Below are positions 19,128 to 29,426 of a stretch of DNA of 30,225 nucleotides, one piece after another. The notes beneath the pieces are model-generated. The model saw only the letters and a program-made list of their open reading frames with translations. It had not been told where the DNA came from and ran no database searches. The DNA is from Chromera velia (taxonomy: Eukaryota; Sar; Chromeraceae), in NCBI GenBank assembly GCA_018398765.1, contig JAHBMJ010001488.1, positions 1-30,225 of the forward strand. Direction: 5' to 3'. A program made the translations under genes and the position numbers. How positions within the stretch are numbered: position 1 is the stretch's first letter; each line of letters begins with the position of its first letter.

Positions 19128-20581
19128 TCCAGCCAGCCATCCATCCATCCAGCCATCCATCCAGCCATCCATGCATCCATCCATCCATCCATCCATCCAT
19201 CCAGCCATCCATCCATCCATCCATCCAGCCATCCATCCAGCCATCCATCCATCCATCCATCCAGCCATCCATCCAGCCATCCATCCAGCCAGCCAGCCAT
19301 CCAGCCATCATCATCGTGCATGTGCGAATGAATGGATGGATGGATATCACTTTTCATTGACATCACTCAAAAAATTTTCCATTTTCCGAAAGACACAAGG
19401 ACAAAAAAGATTTGAGAGCCTGCCTGACTTCAGAAGTGCATGTGACCAGTCCTTTCCGCACAAACAATTGATGCGATGCCGCCCAGATGCACGAATGCAA
19501 ACATCAATCGCTTGTAACTGCATGCACCCCTTTTGCTGATTCTCGCCTTTCTTTCCCCCCACCCGTGCAGGCAACTACCTGCAGTGCGGGAGATCCTGAA
19601 GAGCCCATCAAGCTCCCCGTTGATGACCAGGGTGGGTACGGGAAAGGTGGCTGGGCTCTTGGCCTTCACCTGCTTGACAAAGCAGAAAGAGGGAGGGAGG
19701 GAGGAAGGAACGGAGACTGTTTGCGACAGTCAAGAAGACTGAGCTGATTGATGCACTCCTCAGAAGCGTCGACAGAACAACGGAAGGGAAGGATCTGTAG
19801 ATACTGTCGAGAGAAGCGCACACACGAAAAAAAAGATAGGCCACTTACTGAGCAAAGAAGAGACGAGACACTGAATTCACATACTGACCTCCCCCCTGTG
19901 TTTGCGTAGGAGCGCTGCCCCAGTCAAGAAGAGGCCAGCGGGGGGTTCGGACAGCCCAGCTGCTTTCAGTGTCTTCTCATCAGTCGCAGCTGCGAGATCC
20001 TGAACGACGGCCCCACCTAAACTGTGACCACCGAGGAAAATGGGTGCTCCTTCCGGCAGACCTGCTTCCTTCAATTCGCCGACCGCCCTCTTGACACATC
20101 CCTTTAGGTCGATTGGGGCGATGCCCAGAGGAGCCTGGGGCACCGCCACGATCAAGGGACCATCGAATTGTTCCTGCATCACAAGCCGAAGCCGAAGATT
20201 TCGAAACAGCGGTGTTACAAAGGTCACGCAAGAATTTCCCTTAGCCGTCTCCTCCGTCTCTTCCCGTCTCCTTCCTATTTCTTCTTCTGGCAAAAAGAAA
20301 AGCCTTCCAAAACGACAAGACCCTCACCCACGTGTCCCCTCACGTACCTGTGCTTTCTCCAGGAAAGGTCGGTAGCTCTCAGGAGAAATGTTCGCACCCT
20401 GGATGAAGATCAGAGCCGCAACAGCCTCTCCCGGCTGTTTTGGAAGAATGATCAGATCTGATCGACCGGCGAGGGAGCCGGGAACTGCCAAAGCGGCAAC
20501 GGCAATTAAAATGAGAAAGGGCAACATGAGCTTCTGCCAACTGAATTTGCGAGGAGTACACAGAGTCTGACGGTGACGCAC
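16058..20581 (-). CDS. Secreted or membrane-anchored alpha/beta hydrolase, ten exons
   Basis: Exons: 20581-20348, 20173-19889, 19669-19579, 19074-18962, 18656-18299, 17937-17804, 17154-17048, 16682-16495, 16304-16245 and 16179-16058. All join in phase to 563 residues. A hydrophobic segment at 19-34 ([17 protein letters not shown]) is a signal peptide or anchor; a start at 20527 would give a classic signal peptide. The fold is shown by [15 protein letters not shown] (about 59-73), the nucleophile elbow GGHSLGGA (Ser ~129), [20 protein letters not shown] (Asp ~194) and [10 protein letters not shown] (His ~234). These fit a Ser-Asp-His triad. The remaining ~310 residues are a helical, Glu/Lys-rich C-terminal extension of unknown role ending near [10 protein letters not shown] and TNPIPAG. 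It probably acts as a lipase- or esterase-type enzyme in the secretory pathway; the substrate cannot be inferred. The joins at exons 5-6 and 9-10 were chosen for phase; the rest have good GT/AG sites. Confidence 0.82.
16347..16372. repeat. (CATA)n microsatellite in hydrolase intron 8
   Basis: About five to six tandem CATA units, intronic on the minus strand upstream of exon 9. Confidence 0.9.
16429..16494. repeat. (GAAA)n and (GACC)n tract abutting a splice donor
   Basis: A run of GAAA units (16429-16467) grades into CGAACGACAGACCGACCGACC. On the minus strand the intron after exon 8 therefore opens with GTCGGTCGGTCTGTCGTTCG, so the donor GT is the first unit of the repeat. Confidence 0.85.
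17393..17421. repeat. (CAGA)n microsatellite
   Basis: Several CAGA units with a GCAGACCGAC tail, in hydrolase intron 6. It lies next to a segment also found near 29989. Confidence 0.9.
17424..17470 (+). repeat. Dispersed repeat copy 1
   Basis: The segment with TTCTTCTTCTCCCTCC then TTTTCTTCATGAACACAACA is nearly identical to 29989-30040, and both are bordered by CAGA microsatellites. It may be a piece of a larger dispersed element whose ends are obscured by the simple repeats. Confidence 0.7.
17733..17803. repeat. (CAGA)n tract starting at a splice donor of the hydrolase gene
   Basis: About 70 bases of GACA/CAGA units. On the minus strand exon 6 ends at 17804 and the intron opens GTCTGTCTGTTTGTCTGTCT, so the donor is the first repeat unit. 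Confidence 0.9.
18122..18138. repeat. A17 homopolymer in hydrolase intron 5
   Basis: Seventeen A on the plus strand (T on the coding strand), about 180 bases upstream of exon 6. It may add to the pyrimidine content of the intron, but its distance argues against a direct splicing role. Confidence 0.8.
19078..19309. repeat. (CCAT/CCAG)n tetranucleotide satellite, ~230 bp
   Basis: Tandem CCAT and CCAG units, the longest simple repeat here. It is open in several frames of both strands (reading HPSIHPSIQ on plus and WMDGWLAG on minus), which creates spurious long ORFs. It fills most of hydrolase intron 3 and its last unit directly precedes the exon 4 acceptor. Confidence 0.95.
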
Positions 20582-21377
20582 GCTGACGAATTTACAGCGT
20601 ATACAGACTGGACGATACGTTTTTGCAAATGTTTTTAAGGCGTCTCCGGATCGAGTAACGGGATCTTGGAGAAAGAAATCACGAGATGAAAGAGATCTGA
20701 TACCAGTCAGCGGTTAAAAGTCCGCAGTTGCAGCCGCTGTTCTTATTCTACAGCTTGACACTGCGCTAGGCTCAATCGACAGCCAAGCCTCCATGCATGT
20801 CAGTCTGCCGGCTGCTGGTGCATGCAGCAAGACGTCATGCACACATGCTTCGTCACGTGCGTGCGTCAAAATCCAACATGCCGTGGTCGCCGCGACCGGC
20901 TGGAGCGCCAAAAAAAAAAAAAAAAAAAAGAAGACTTAAAGAAGTGGCCCGCGGAAAGCGAAGATGAGAGGGTACGTAACAAAAATTGCACTCCCCCAGA
21001 TCGACCACACGGACATCCGATGTTGACAAAAAGATCTGACTAGATCTGACGTATGCCAAGCTAGGCCTCGAAAAAACAATTCAGCTGAAGGGGTTTTTAA
21101 TTGCTAAATATTAACTTAGATATCAACTAATATCAACGACGGGCAAAAAGAATGAATTTCACTTTCCGGAATATATTCACACAGAATATGTCAAACTGAT
21201 GATTGGACGTTTTGTCATACATGCCGCATCGTCATATATGGGAGTGTATCAAACCATTTTGAATTATGTAAACCCATGGCAACAAACATGTTGCACAGTA
21301 ATGCATAGCATTGCACGGCCCTGCCAGTGATATATCTTGAATACTTCGATAAGTGTTCGGATGTTTATGTATAGGGG
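20582..21377. other. Intergenic region upstream of the hydrolase gene
   Basis: No gene seen. Contains 20 A in a row (20910-20929) followed by AAGACTTAAAG, and AT-rich sequence from 21060 on. The left 5-base target duplication of the outer retroelement (AGGGG, 21373-21377) ends it. Promoter elements for the hydrolase are expected just above 20581 but none stands out. Confidence 0.5.
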
Positions 21378-21616
21378 TATAAGGGCTTAGTATAGGATTG
21401 CCCGCCGCCAGTCCCGCCGCTGTATGATAGTGAGATATGCGGCAGGGGTACGCTCCATACATTGAATTAATTCTGAGTGAGATCTGCGTTTGGATACAAC
21501 AACAGACTGAATGACAGAAGAGAAGAAGTTTATTCTCTCTCTCAGTTCTCTCTCTATAAAACTATGAAACCAACTAAATCTATGTCTATTGTCTGTTAGA
21601 GTCTAACCACCTTTCA
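21378..21616 (+). repeat. 5' LTR of outer copia element
   Basis: A 239 bp repeat matching 29427-29667. It includes a pyrimidine-rich CTCTCTCTCAGTTCTCTC followed by TATAAA (21555-21560), a likely core promoter. The palindromic-looking GCCCGCCGCCAGTCCCGCCG block lies at its 5' side. Confidence 0.92.
21555..21560 (+). promoter_or_regulatory. TATA box of the outer LTR
   Basis: TATAAA after a CT-rich stretch, conserved in the 3' LTR. Transcription would start some 25-30 bases downstream, near the CTGTTAGAG segment. Confidence 0.5.
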
Positions 21617-21663
21617 ATTCAGTGTGTCACGATCTGATTAACTCCAATTTCAATTTCTGAAAA

Positions 21664-22607
21664 TGGTTGAGACTCAAGCAGAGAAGAGAGCAAGGAAGAA
21701 GGCAGAGGAAGCCGCAGCAAAAGTAGCTGCAGCTACGCAAGCAGATGCGCAAAAGATAATTGTTCTCTCCCAAAAAGACTTACAGTCTTTGATTGATTCC
21801 TCTATCTAAAAGGGGATTCAGCAAGGAATGGCTGCTCTTGCTTCTTCTCTCTCTACAGCTCCGGTCGTGCCGTCTCCTACTGTTGCTTTGTCTCCAAAAG
21901 CAGATAAGGAGGAGAAAGAGGCCCCTTTTACCCCTGTTTTGTCTTTCTACCAGTACGTGAAGGTGGACTTCGCTGCCATTCCCCAGATAAAGGAGAAAGA
22001 CAACATCAAGGAGTGGGCCCAGAAGTGGAAGAATTTCTGCAATGACCAGCTCCCTCAAGAAAGATTTCCTGATCTCGAGAGTTGGAGGAACAAAATGAAG
22101 GTTTGCTACGATAAGATCGAGAACATGGTCGTAAGCGCTGACATCCAGAGGCTACTGGGTCGGGGTATATATGCAAAGAGCATCCCTCGTGCTCTGAAGA
22201 AAGAGTACGGCCTCGTCACCTTCAATATAAAGAGCAAGATCGCCTTCCGTATCCAGTTCTTCCCCTACCACTGCGAGAAGCTTGACAGAGACGGCCTACC
22301 TGTTGTCCGCTCTGGCCTTGTCTTCTCCTACTACACCATTCACAAGAGGCTTGATCAGCTTCTTAGTGATACATCAAAAGAGAAATACCGCATTAACAAG
22401 GACAGCCTGGTCCCCAATATCCTGAATTCATTCACTTGAGAGCAGCGCAAAGAGGTCCTCCGTGTGCTTCCCGATGATATCTTCGAGGAGGCAGACAACA
22501 TTGCCGAACTCGACGACCTTTCCCTTTCCCGCATCAAATTTTCGATGCTGCAAAAGATCCTCAAAAAATTTGCTCCGACTGACAGCCCCCAAACAGAGCA
22601 GAAGCAG
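21664..22607 (+). pseudogene. Gag-like region of outer copia element, interrupted
   Basis: A likely start at ATG 21664 opens a Lys/Ala/Glu-rich N-terminus (METQ-type, with EKRARKKAEEAAAKV). The frame is broken before 21828. From there 203 codons run to a TGA at 22437, then the same frame stays open (EQRKEVLRVLPDDIFEEADN) to the insertion point. The body is a helical, charged gag-type protein (NIKEWAQKWKNFCNDQLPQ, YHCEKLDRDGLPVV, YYTIHKRLDQLLSDTSKEKY). No CCHC knuckle is seen before the nested element. It would form the particle shell. Identification rests on position and character, not a motif. Confidence 0.6.
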
Positions 22608-22834
22608 TGAACGGGGTTTTTGGGTCTATACCGTGGTCAAAGAGACCGGTGACAGAGCATACATAAGTATGGACTCAAATCATATTCAACCATGCATCAG
22701 TTCGTTCTTAGATGCTCATTAGGATCGAGCCATTTCCTATCTTTCTAGATATAGGTATGAATAAATCCATAATCAATTATGCTGCTCGCCTCAAACTCTA
22801 GGCTCACTTTAATCATACTCTGCACCAAGCGCCT
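22608..22834 (-). repeat. 3' LTR of nested copia element
   Basis: Matches 25003-25229 over 227 bases with about 16 substitutions by eye, nearly all transitions. Contains the conserved block GACAGAGCATACATAAGTAT. Confidence 0.88.
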
Positions 22835-23004
22835 TTCATTCCTAAGCTTTCTCAAGGATGACATGGCCACATAATTGATGGATGGCGCCACTTAGTCAGG
22901 CAATCACCAAGCCGCCTCTCCCCCTCAACGTGCTCGAACGTTGCTTTAAGAAGGCAAATTTCTTAAAGCACGAAATTGAGTCTTCCCTGCAAGGTAGGCT
23001 CCTT

Positions 23005-24320
23005 CTAACACTTTTTATTCTTCAACTGATCCACTAAAACAGCTGAATCAGTCATGATTCTGAGGGGTACATCTGAAAAGAGGAGACGAGCATTTCGTAA
23101 TAAAAAAGGAACACGAACAATACCATGAACAAGAGCTAATAGTTCGGCTCCTGCAGTCGAACGAACCAGCCGCTTCTCTCTGTAAGAAGCCCAATCAAGC
23201 ATATTCCATCTGACTGAAAAGTCCCACGAATGATCTGTAAGCTGAATAATAAAACCACTTCGCGATTCACACAATCGATCATCATATGCTGCATCTACCC
23301 ACAAGCGCATTTCTAGATTTCTGACTGCATGAAAAACCAAGTCCCTCACTTCTGCAATAGCAGTCCACAACACAGTGCACAGAGTCCGAAAAACATGAAC
23401 AGAGGGACAGGAAGACCATCTAGCAAGCTGAGAAAATGCAAACGCAAGATCCCACCTCGTAACGGTTCTCGTCATCCAGCCAAGCATGCCCAAAAGAGCA
23501 CGATAGAGAGCCTCATACTTCATGTCTATCTCTTCTGGCTGCGGCTGAGCAAAGTCTGTTTTATCTAGACTTTTCAAGCCTTTCTTTCTTGAAGGGATCT
23601 TCTTTGGATTGAGATATGACCTCTGACTCTGTCTAATCTCCCCCCCTTCCCTGTCATACCACAACTCCATTACTACACACTTCACTGGCCTGTCTGTCAC
23701 CTTACCCACCTCATCTGACTCAACTGCCTCAGTCACTTCCTTCAATATCTTTCTGGCATCTCTGGCAAAACAAATCAAATCATCGACATGCATTTGCATT
23801 GCGCTCTCAACAGGCATCAGCTTCACGTCAGTGATGACTTTTTCTACCTGAGCAGAAGGAGGGACACGGGAAGAAAGGCGGACAAAAATAGACTCTGCAA
23901 TCTCAAAGAAGAAAAGAGCCTGCAGCTTCGTCTTTAGCCAAGAAGTGAACATTCTCGGTGCATCTTTAAGTCCGTACATTGCTTTCTTTAGCAAATATAC
24001 ACCCTTTGGCTGGAGACCGAAGCTCTTTTTCGGAAAAAAAGAAGGCAGACGAACAAAAACAGAGGCAGCAGAACCTACAATCGGGCACTGCAAGAAAGTA
24101 TTTCGAACATTAGTGATTGCGATGGTGAAACGACTGACAAGAGTGAAAATAAAAAGGAGACGAAGAAGAGAGGCATCAGGGGTACCGCTGTATGTCTCAC
24201 ACTCACGAGTGTCTCGTTCAGGATGCCCGGCACAAATGAGTCGAGCTTTCGGCACTCGTTTCCCGTCTTTCAGTTTCCACATGAACACCCACTTACAAAA
24301 CAGAACAACAGCGCAAAGAG
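23005..24320 (-). CDS. Reverse transcriptase-RNase H of nested copia element
   Basis: An open frame of 427 codons from the Met at 24288; the RT domain clearly begins a few residues upstream (CKWVF). Motifs in order: KARLICAGHPERD, the TNVRNTFLQ region (normally DVKTAFL, so the first catalytic Asp appears as Asn), LLKKAMYGLKDAPR, the MQMHVDDLICF catalytic loop, then AYLNP-type linker sequence. The RNase H region has MRLWVDAAYDDR (Asp), RSTAGAELLALVHG (Glu) and IMTDSAVLVDQL (Asp). RT length is normal for copia. It is the least damaged retroelement gene in the window, yet the Asp-to-Asn change at the first RT metal site would be expected to inactivate it. It is probably expressed, if at all, as part of a gag-pol fusion. 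Confidence 0.88.
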
Positions 24321-24649
24321 ACTGCTAAATCAATTCTCCAAAGACATCATAAGAAGAAAACTTGTGCACTTTATTCTCCATTACCTGTTCAAACTTTCCT
24401 TCTTTCACCGCACGATCAGACACGGACACAGGAATCTGTGTGCGGCCTATATAATCAAGCGAAGCCTACAGGTCTACTGGCTTAGCTCCCACCCCTTCGA
24501 TGGAAACAGCACACGCAGACGCATGGTGGCCAGAAATAAGACAGCGGCCAAAGAAAATCGAGGGGTCCGTTCCTTCCAGCACAACATCAACATCATCAGG
24601 CAATGGCCATTCTTCCTCTCCCTTTCCCCCCCCATCTCCTTTCCCCCTT

Positions 24650-24907
24650 TCATTCCCCCCACCCGGCCTGGAAGCGAGAAAAACGCCTCAGTTGCTCGAC
24701 AACAGGCTTGCCGTACAAAAAGAAGTCAGTTCGAGAAGAAGAATGACTTGGAGAAACAAAAAAAAGAGAAGAATCAGAAGAAGAAGACAAAGAAACTGTG
24801 TCTTCTACCCAGAAACGGACATCTTGCAACCAGTCCTCTACTTTGGAATACTTAAAGAGCTGGGGAGGAATAACAGGGGTGACTGGAACGACTCGTGTTG
24901 TTTCCAT
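24650..24907 (-). pseudogene. Truncated gag-like start of nested copia element
   Basis: An 85-codon frame starting about 95 bases inside the 5' LTR: METTRVVPVTPVIPPQLFKY, then WLQDVRFWVEDTV and a Ser-rich stretch. It ends at a stop at 24650. Position and the EDWLQ-type helical beginning suggest the start of gag. The rest of gag, protease and integrase appear to have been deleted between here and about 24330. Confidence 0.5.
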
Positions 24908-25002
24908 GGGAAAAGGGTAAAAGAAGCTTCAAAACGCTTTCATACAGAAGAACAAGGACTACTCCTTGATGGAACACCTTTCTACGGCTGAATTAACCGC
25001 AG

Positions 25003-25229
25003 TGAACGGGGTTTTCGGATTTATGCCGTGGTCAAAAAGACCGGTGACAGAGCATACATAAGTATGGACTCAAATCACATTCAACCATGTATCAGTTCGT
25101 TCTTAGACACTCATTAGGATCGAGCCGTTTCCTATATTTCTAGATATAGGTATGAATAAATCCATAGTCAATCATGCCGCTCGCCTCAAACTCTGGGCTC
25201 ACTTTAATCATGCTCTGCACCAAGCGACT
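25003..25229 (-). repeat. 5' LTR of nested copia element
   Basis: Second copy of the 227 bp LTR. The right-hand target duplication GAAGCAG follows immediately. Confidence 0.88.
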
Positions 25230-25236
25230 GAAGCAG

Positions 25237-25935
25237 GAGAGGGAAAAAGGTTTGGAAGGGGTTGAGAGGGCAAACGGCGCGTTTAACGGACAGTCGGGTG
25301 TGTAGAATAGACAGTCTGGGGGGAGGGGGTCTCTGTTCAGTGCCGAGCTACACAGAAAGACGCCCCCCCCTACAGAGCGTGCAGAGAGAAGGTCCTGAGG
25401 CATTGAGACAGGGCCCCTGTATGCAAGAAGAACTCTTGGGGGAGGAGGGGGCAGCAGCCGCTGCCCTTGACTATGCTTGGGAGGGTTGAGAGATGTGCGG
25501 GCTGGGGGAGGGATCCGCCTCCGAAATTCTTTCAGGCCCCTCAGTACTGCAGATGATGAAGGCGGAGAGGTGGAGCATGTGGGGGCAGCGGGGGGAAAAA
25601 AGGACTCGAGATGGGTGTGGAGAAAGAAATTCCCCGTTGCCGATACTGGTTGCAATCGGTATTTGATCGGGAGGGATCTGGAGGACTCGACTGTTTCCCG
25701 TCACCTTCATGAGTTTCAGTGTGAGGAAGCCTCTGGGGGGGAGATGGTTTGTGCTGAAGAGGTGGAGGCCTATGGTGGAGGCAGTTCCTATCCTCGAGGG
25801 GGTAGATGGAGATCCCGTTCATCCTCTTTTCAAAGGAGCTTTTAAATCATCAGTACCCACCTCTCTTCTCTCTGTGAGGGGCTGTCGGATGCAGAAAGTT
25901 GTCTCCCCCTTTTAGGTTAAATTTCTTGGGCAGGG
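25237..25935 (+). pseudogene. Protease region of outer copia element, disrupted
   Basis: Continues the outer element after the nested insertion. The frame from 25477 contains KKFPVADTGCNRYLIGRDLE; the DTG within it fits the aspartic-protease active site (copia usually has D-S-G-A-T). Upstream bases 25240-25480 are G-rich with several stops and no clear protein, probably decayed gag C-terminus. The protease would cleave gag-pol. Short frames and stops show it is inactive. Confidence 0.6.
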
Positions 25936-25939
25936 GGGA

Positions 25940-27044
25940 GTGCCTGTACACATGCGTTTGTATGAAAGAGGCGGTATCCATGTAGTGCGTGTTCTCTCTC
26001 TCTTTTCCTCTACTCAATTGAATGAGAATTCAGACAGTGTGTTTGTTGCTATCGTACATGAGTCCCTTTCCCCCCACAATTTATTTGTCTCTATTGAGAA
26101 GGCAAAACTCTTTGCAACGGAAGGTGTACACATGACTGCTCGTGAACTGAACATATGGTATGCAAGGTTTGGTCACACGACCAGCACGCGCTTGTATGCT
26201 TGCTTTAAAGAGAAGGGAATGGCCTATCGAGTAACTATACAGGAGTGTGAGGAGTTGATTGACTGTAGAGAGTGTAGAGAAGTGAACAAAGAGATGAGAC
26301 GAATTCCAGCTAGACAGGGGGGTGGGGGAAGAAATGAACATATAGGCTAGCGTATCGGCTCGCACTGGATGCAGGATCTCCTTTTTCTTTCTGGGGGTGT
26401 GCCTGCAAGTCTCCTAATAGAGAGGTCAAAAAGACTGATGGATGGAGAAGTTTTGAAAAAGAAAGCCCACGTAGTCAGGCATGCATCTTTGTTCTGTAGT
26501 CAGAAGGTACGAGCCCCGTTTTGGCAAGGTAGAACAGGTGCAGACAGATAACGGAGGTGAATTGAAAGGCGACAAGCCAGGTCAGTATGATCACTTCTGT
26601 CAGGAAGAGCGCATCCACCACAGACGAGGGGTAGACTACACACTACAACATCAGGAAAACGCAGAGAGGGCAAACAGAACAGCCAAGAGGCTTCTTAAGA
26701 AAGTGGGGAGATAGACAGGCTTGCCTAGATACACAGACAAGTGGCTGTTTAAAAGAGTTGTGCAGGAGTTAAATAACTGCGTGTCCACAGTAATAGGTCA
26801 GTCAGCCGTGTGTGCATGCTTTGGGGAAGAGAGGGCTTCCGACATTTCATCGATCACTGTACTAGGCGATCGAGTATATGTGTATGATGCATGGCCGAGA
26901 CAGAAGGATGAGGAGGATGTGCATGGGGTCGAGGGCTTCTTTGGGGGCATTGAGAGTTCGAACGTGGTGGTGGTGATTGTACAGAAGAAGAACGGATGGA
27001 AGCCTATTCGTGTTCCTCCATCCTCTGTTTCTCTTGTTGCGTAG
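25940..27044 (+). pseudogene. Integrase of outer copia element, disrupted
   Basis: The zinc-binding pre-integrase part is ELNIWYARFGHTTSTRLYAC followed by CRECREVNK. It keeps the second His and both Cys, but the first His of the usual W-H-x-R-x-G-H is Tyr. A stop at 26348 follows. The catalytic core spans two frames: HWMQDLLFLSG with the first Asp, then VQTDNGGELKGD with the second Asp and NAERANRT with the Glu, 38 residues later. A stop at 26712 and a C-terminal segment (26721-27044, DRVYVYDAWPRQKDE) end it. It would insert element cDNA into the genome. Confidence 0.8.
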
Positions 27045-29391
27045 AGAGGTACCAATGCATATAAATCTATTCTTTCTTCTCTTTCTCTCTCCTCTTCTGG
27101 GGACTCTGGGGTTTCTCTGGGATCTGGGAAGGGGGGGCGCCCGGGGTTGGAAGTGGGGCTGAGGAGGATGATGCCTTCTCTGACGTTGATGTGGAGGAAG
27201 TGCAGGATGCAGATGATGTTCGTCCTGCCCGATTCTCTTCTTCCTTTGCTTCAGCTCGTTTCTTTTCTGAAGTCTCTCGGACGGCTGCCAAGCTGTTCGA
27301 GCACTGCCTTGTCTCCCCTGAGTCAGCCAGCTCAGGGGGTGTGAGTGCTGCTTCATCTCTTCTTCCTCAGCCACCTGCAGGCTTGTAAATCCAGAACAGC
27401 CAACTGGAGATGCATGTCGAGCAGGAGAGGGGGAAAGAGAAAGAAGAGACTAAGGGAAATGAAGAATACATGGGTCCTCGGAGGGCCTGTCCGGAAGGAA
27501 GAGAAGACGGAACAATGCCTCCATCCCCTGTCGCAAGTGCTGTGTCAGGGATTTGGATTAGGAGAGAGGAGGATGCACTTCGTGTACAGGAAGTTGAAAA
27601 GGAGAAGGAAAAAGAAGGGGTGCACGTGGCACCGGAAGATAAAAAGGAGAAGGAAGATGAAGAAGAGACGTTGAGGGAGCGCCTTGGAGAATTGAAAGAA
27701 CGGCTTGCGCAGGTGATCACGGAAAAAGAAAAGAGGAGACATCCTCTTCCCCGTGTTATCCCGATCAATACCGAGATCCAAAAGAAAATGATGGATCATG
27801 TGAACCCCCGGAAGGGCCATATAGGTGCAACAGCAGAAGAAGTAGCAGGGGGGAGTCATAAAGGCGGAATGCGCAGTGAGCTTGAGAGGTTCTTGGAAGA
27901 GAAGGTATTTGCCCGGGAGGTGCGTTTGCCCCGGGGAAGGAAGGCGATGCGTTGCCGTTGGGTACTCACCTGGAAGAAGAAAGGAGGAGAGAGGATAGCG
28001 AAGGCTCGTTTGGTGGTGAAAGGCTTTCAGGATGATCAAAAGGACTTGCAAACATATTCAGGTATGGCTGATTGGTGGTTGGTGTTGCTTGTTCTTTCTT
28101 TTGCTGCCACTAAAGGGTAGGGGTGTGCAAAGTCTGATGTGTGGACTGCCTTCCTGACTACTAAAATGAAAGATGAAGTCTTTGTGCGTTTGCTTGACAA
28201 TCTGCCTGACGGTCTGCCTGAGTGGATGAACGGGGGGTGCATGTTCAAATTGAACAAAGCTATGTATGGACTGGCCGACGCTCCTCGTCTACACTCAGAG
28301 TTTCAGAAAGATTGCAAGAGAAGAGGGCTGGGAAGAGTTGAGGGAAAATGTGTTTGCAAAGAAAGATGGAAAAGGAGAGATCGAAGCTGTCATACTCATG
28401 CATGTGGATGATCTACTCATCTTTGCTGCTGACCCTCTCACCCACTTTGCATCCATCCAGAAGAGACTTAAGATGGATGAGCCTGAATTGTTGGAGGGAG
28501 AAAGTTTTGAGTATATCGGCATGACGCTGACTCGAACGAAGGATAGTTATTGAGAGTGATGAGAAAAAATTGCATGGAGGGAGACTGAATGCATCTCTTC
28601 TTGAGGTTCCAGAAGTACAGGAAGTCTTGAATGATCTGATCCCTCTGATGCAAAAATGTACAGGTATCGCAGGGTGGGTTGTTCGAACACTTCCATCCAT
28701 CTTTTTTCTTTTCAGTGAGTTGTCTCAATGGTCGACTCGGCCTTCTGCAGAGAAGGTTGAGGGGGTGTTGCGTCTTCTTCTGTATGCTCAGGAAACAGAA
28801 AGGTCTCTTGTCTTCATGCCTTATCCCAATCCCAAGATTGTCCCCTTCTATGATGGTTCTTTTTCTCTTTCTCGCAGGGAGGGGCGGGTAGGGTATGAGG
28901 CTTTTCTAGTTGATCAGAGCGAGTCGATTGAATCTATGCGAGAGAGCAATCTTTTTGCATGGAAGTCCAAACGAATTAAGAGAGTCTTAAATTCTAGCAC
29001 GTCTTCTGAGCTCTGCGTACAGCATGAAACAGTGAAGAAAGCATATGCATGGAAGTCATTTGCAGAGGCTCTTTGGCAGAAGAAAGTCCCGATCGAATTC
29101 ATGACTGATTCTGCTCCTCTGATGGAACAGTTAGAGATGGGAGAGGCGAGATCGGAGCCTCGTCTGCAAGGCATGCTTCGATTTGTTCGGCAAAAGTTGA
29201 GAGCAATGAGAGCGAAAACACTGTGGTGCCCGACAAATCTCATGCGTGCAGACAGACAGACAAAATTGAAATTTTCAAGGGACAGAGGCACTCAGTATCT
29301 CCCTCGTGATCGATCGACTGCAGTCAAATCAGGTGCGAGACAGAAGATAATTGATTTTACAAAGAAGGTTTGCTTTTTTCATCCTAACTGA
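27045..29391 (+). pseudogene. RT and RNase H of outer copia element, disrupted
   Basis: 27045-27700 is a Ser/Glu/Lys-rich linker typical between integrase and RT. RT proper starts near 27900: MRCRWVLTWKKKGGERIAKA, RLVVKGFQDDQKDLQTYSGM, a stop at 28118, KSDVWTAFLTTKMKDEVFVR, FKLNKAMYGLADAPR, a frameshift near 28310, then ILMHVDDLLIFAADP and a stop at 28551. RNase H (from 28570) has FYDGSFSLSRREGRVGYEAF, SSTSSELCVQHETVK and FMTDSAPLMEQLEMG with the expected Asp/Glu/Asp positions. It ends about 35 bases before the polypurine tract. It is clearly inactive. Confidence 0.88.
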
Positions 29392-29426
29392 GTGATCGTT
29401 CATTGTATTCACAATCAGGGGGTGAT

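Larger units (their letters stand above)
22608..25229 (-). mobile_element. Nested copia element, minus strand, lacks protease and integrase
   Basis: Direct repeats of 227 bases at 22608-22834 and 25003-25229 flank 2,168 internal bases. The 7 bases GAAGCAG occur on both outer flanks (22601-22607 and 25230-25236), consistent with a target duplication. Removing the insert rejoins the host gag-like frame. Read on the minus strand it has a short gag-like start (24907-24650) and then RT-RNase H (about 24320-23005). No room remains for protease or integrase, so it could only move by borrowing them. Its RT has the same MHVDDL signature as the outer element, so the two belong to related lineages. A purine-rich tract GGAATGAAAGG precedes the minus-strand 3' LTR. 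Confidence 0.9.

Noticed and set aside
18943-19539. Long ORFs on both strands through the CCAT/CCAG repeat (HPSIQPAS or DGWMAGW proteins)
   Set aside because: A tetranucleotide repeat lacking stop codons is open in many frames at once. Canonical splice sites remove most of it as an intron of the hydrolase gene.
20910-20929. A20 run as a retroposon (LINE/SINE) tail
   Set aside because: No recognisable element body or target duplication was found beside it.
25140-25655. 171-codon minus-strand ORF overlapping the nested LTR and outer element
   Set aside because: It is Pro/Ser-rich antisense of G-rich retroelement sequence and crosses an LTR boundary.
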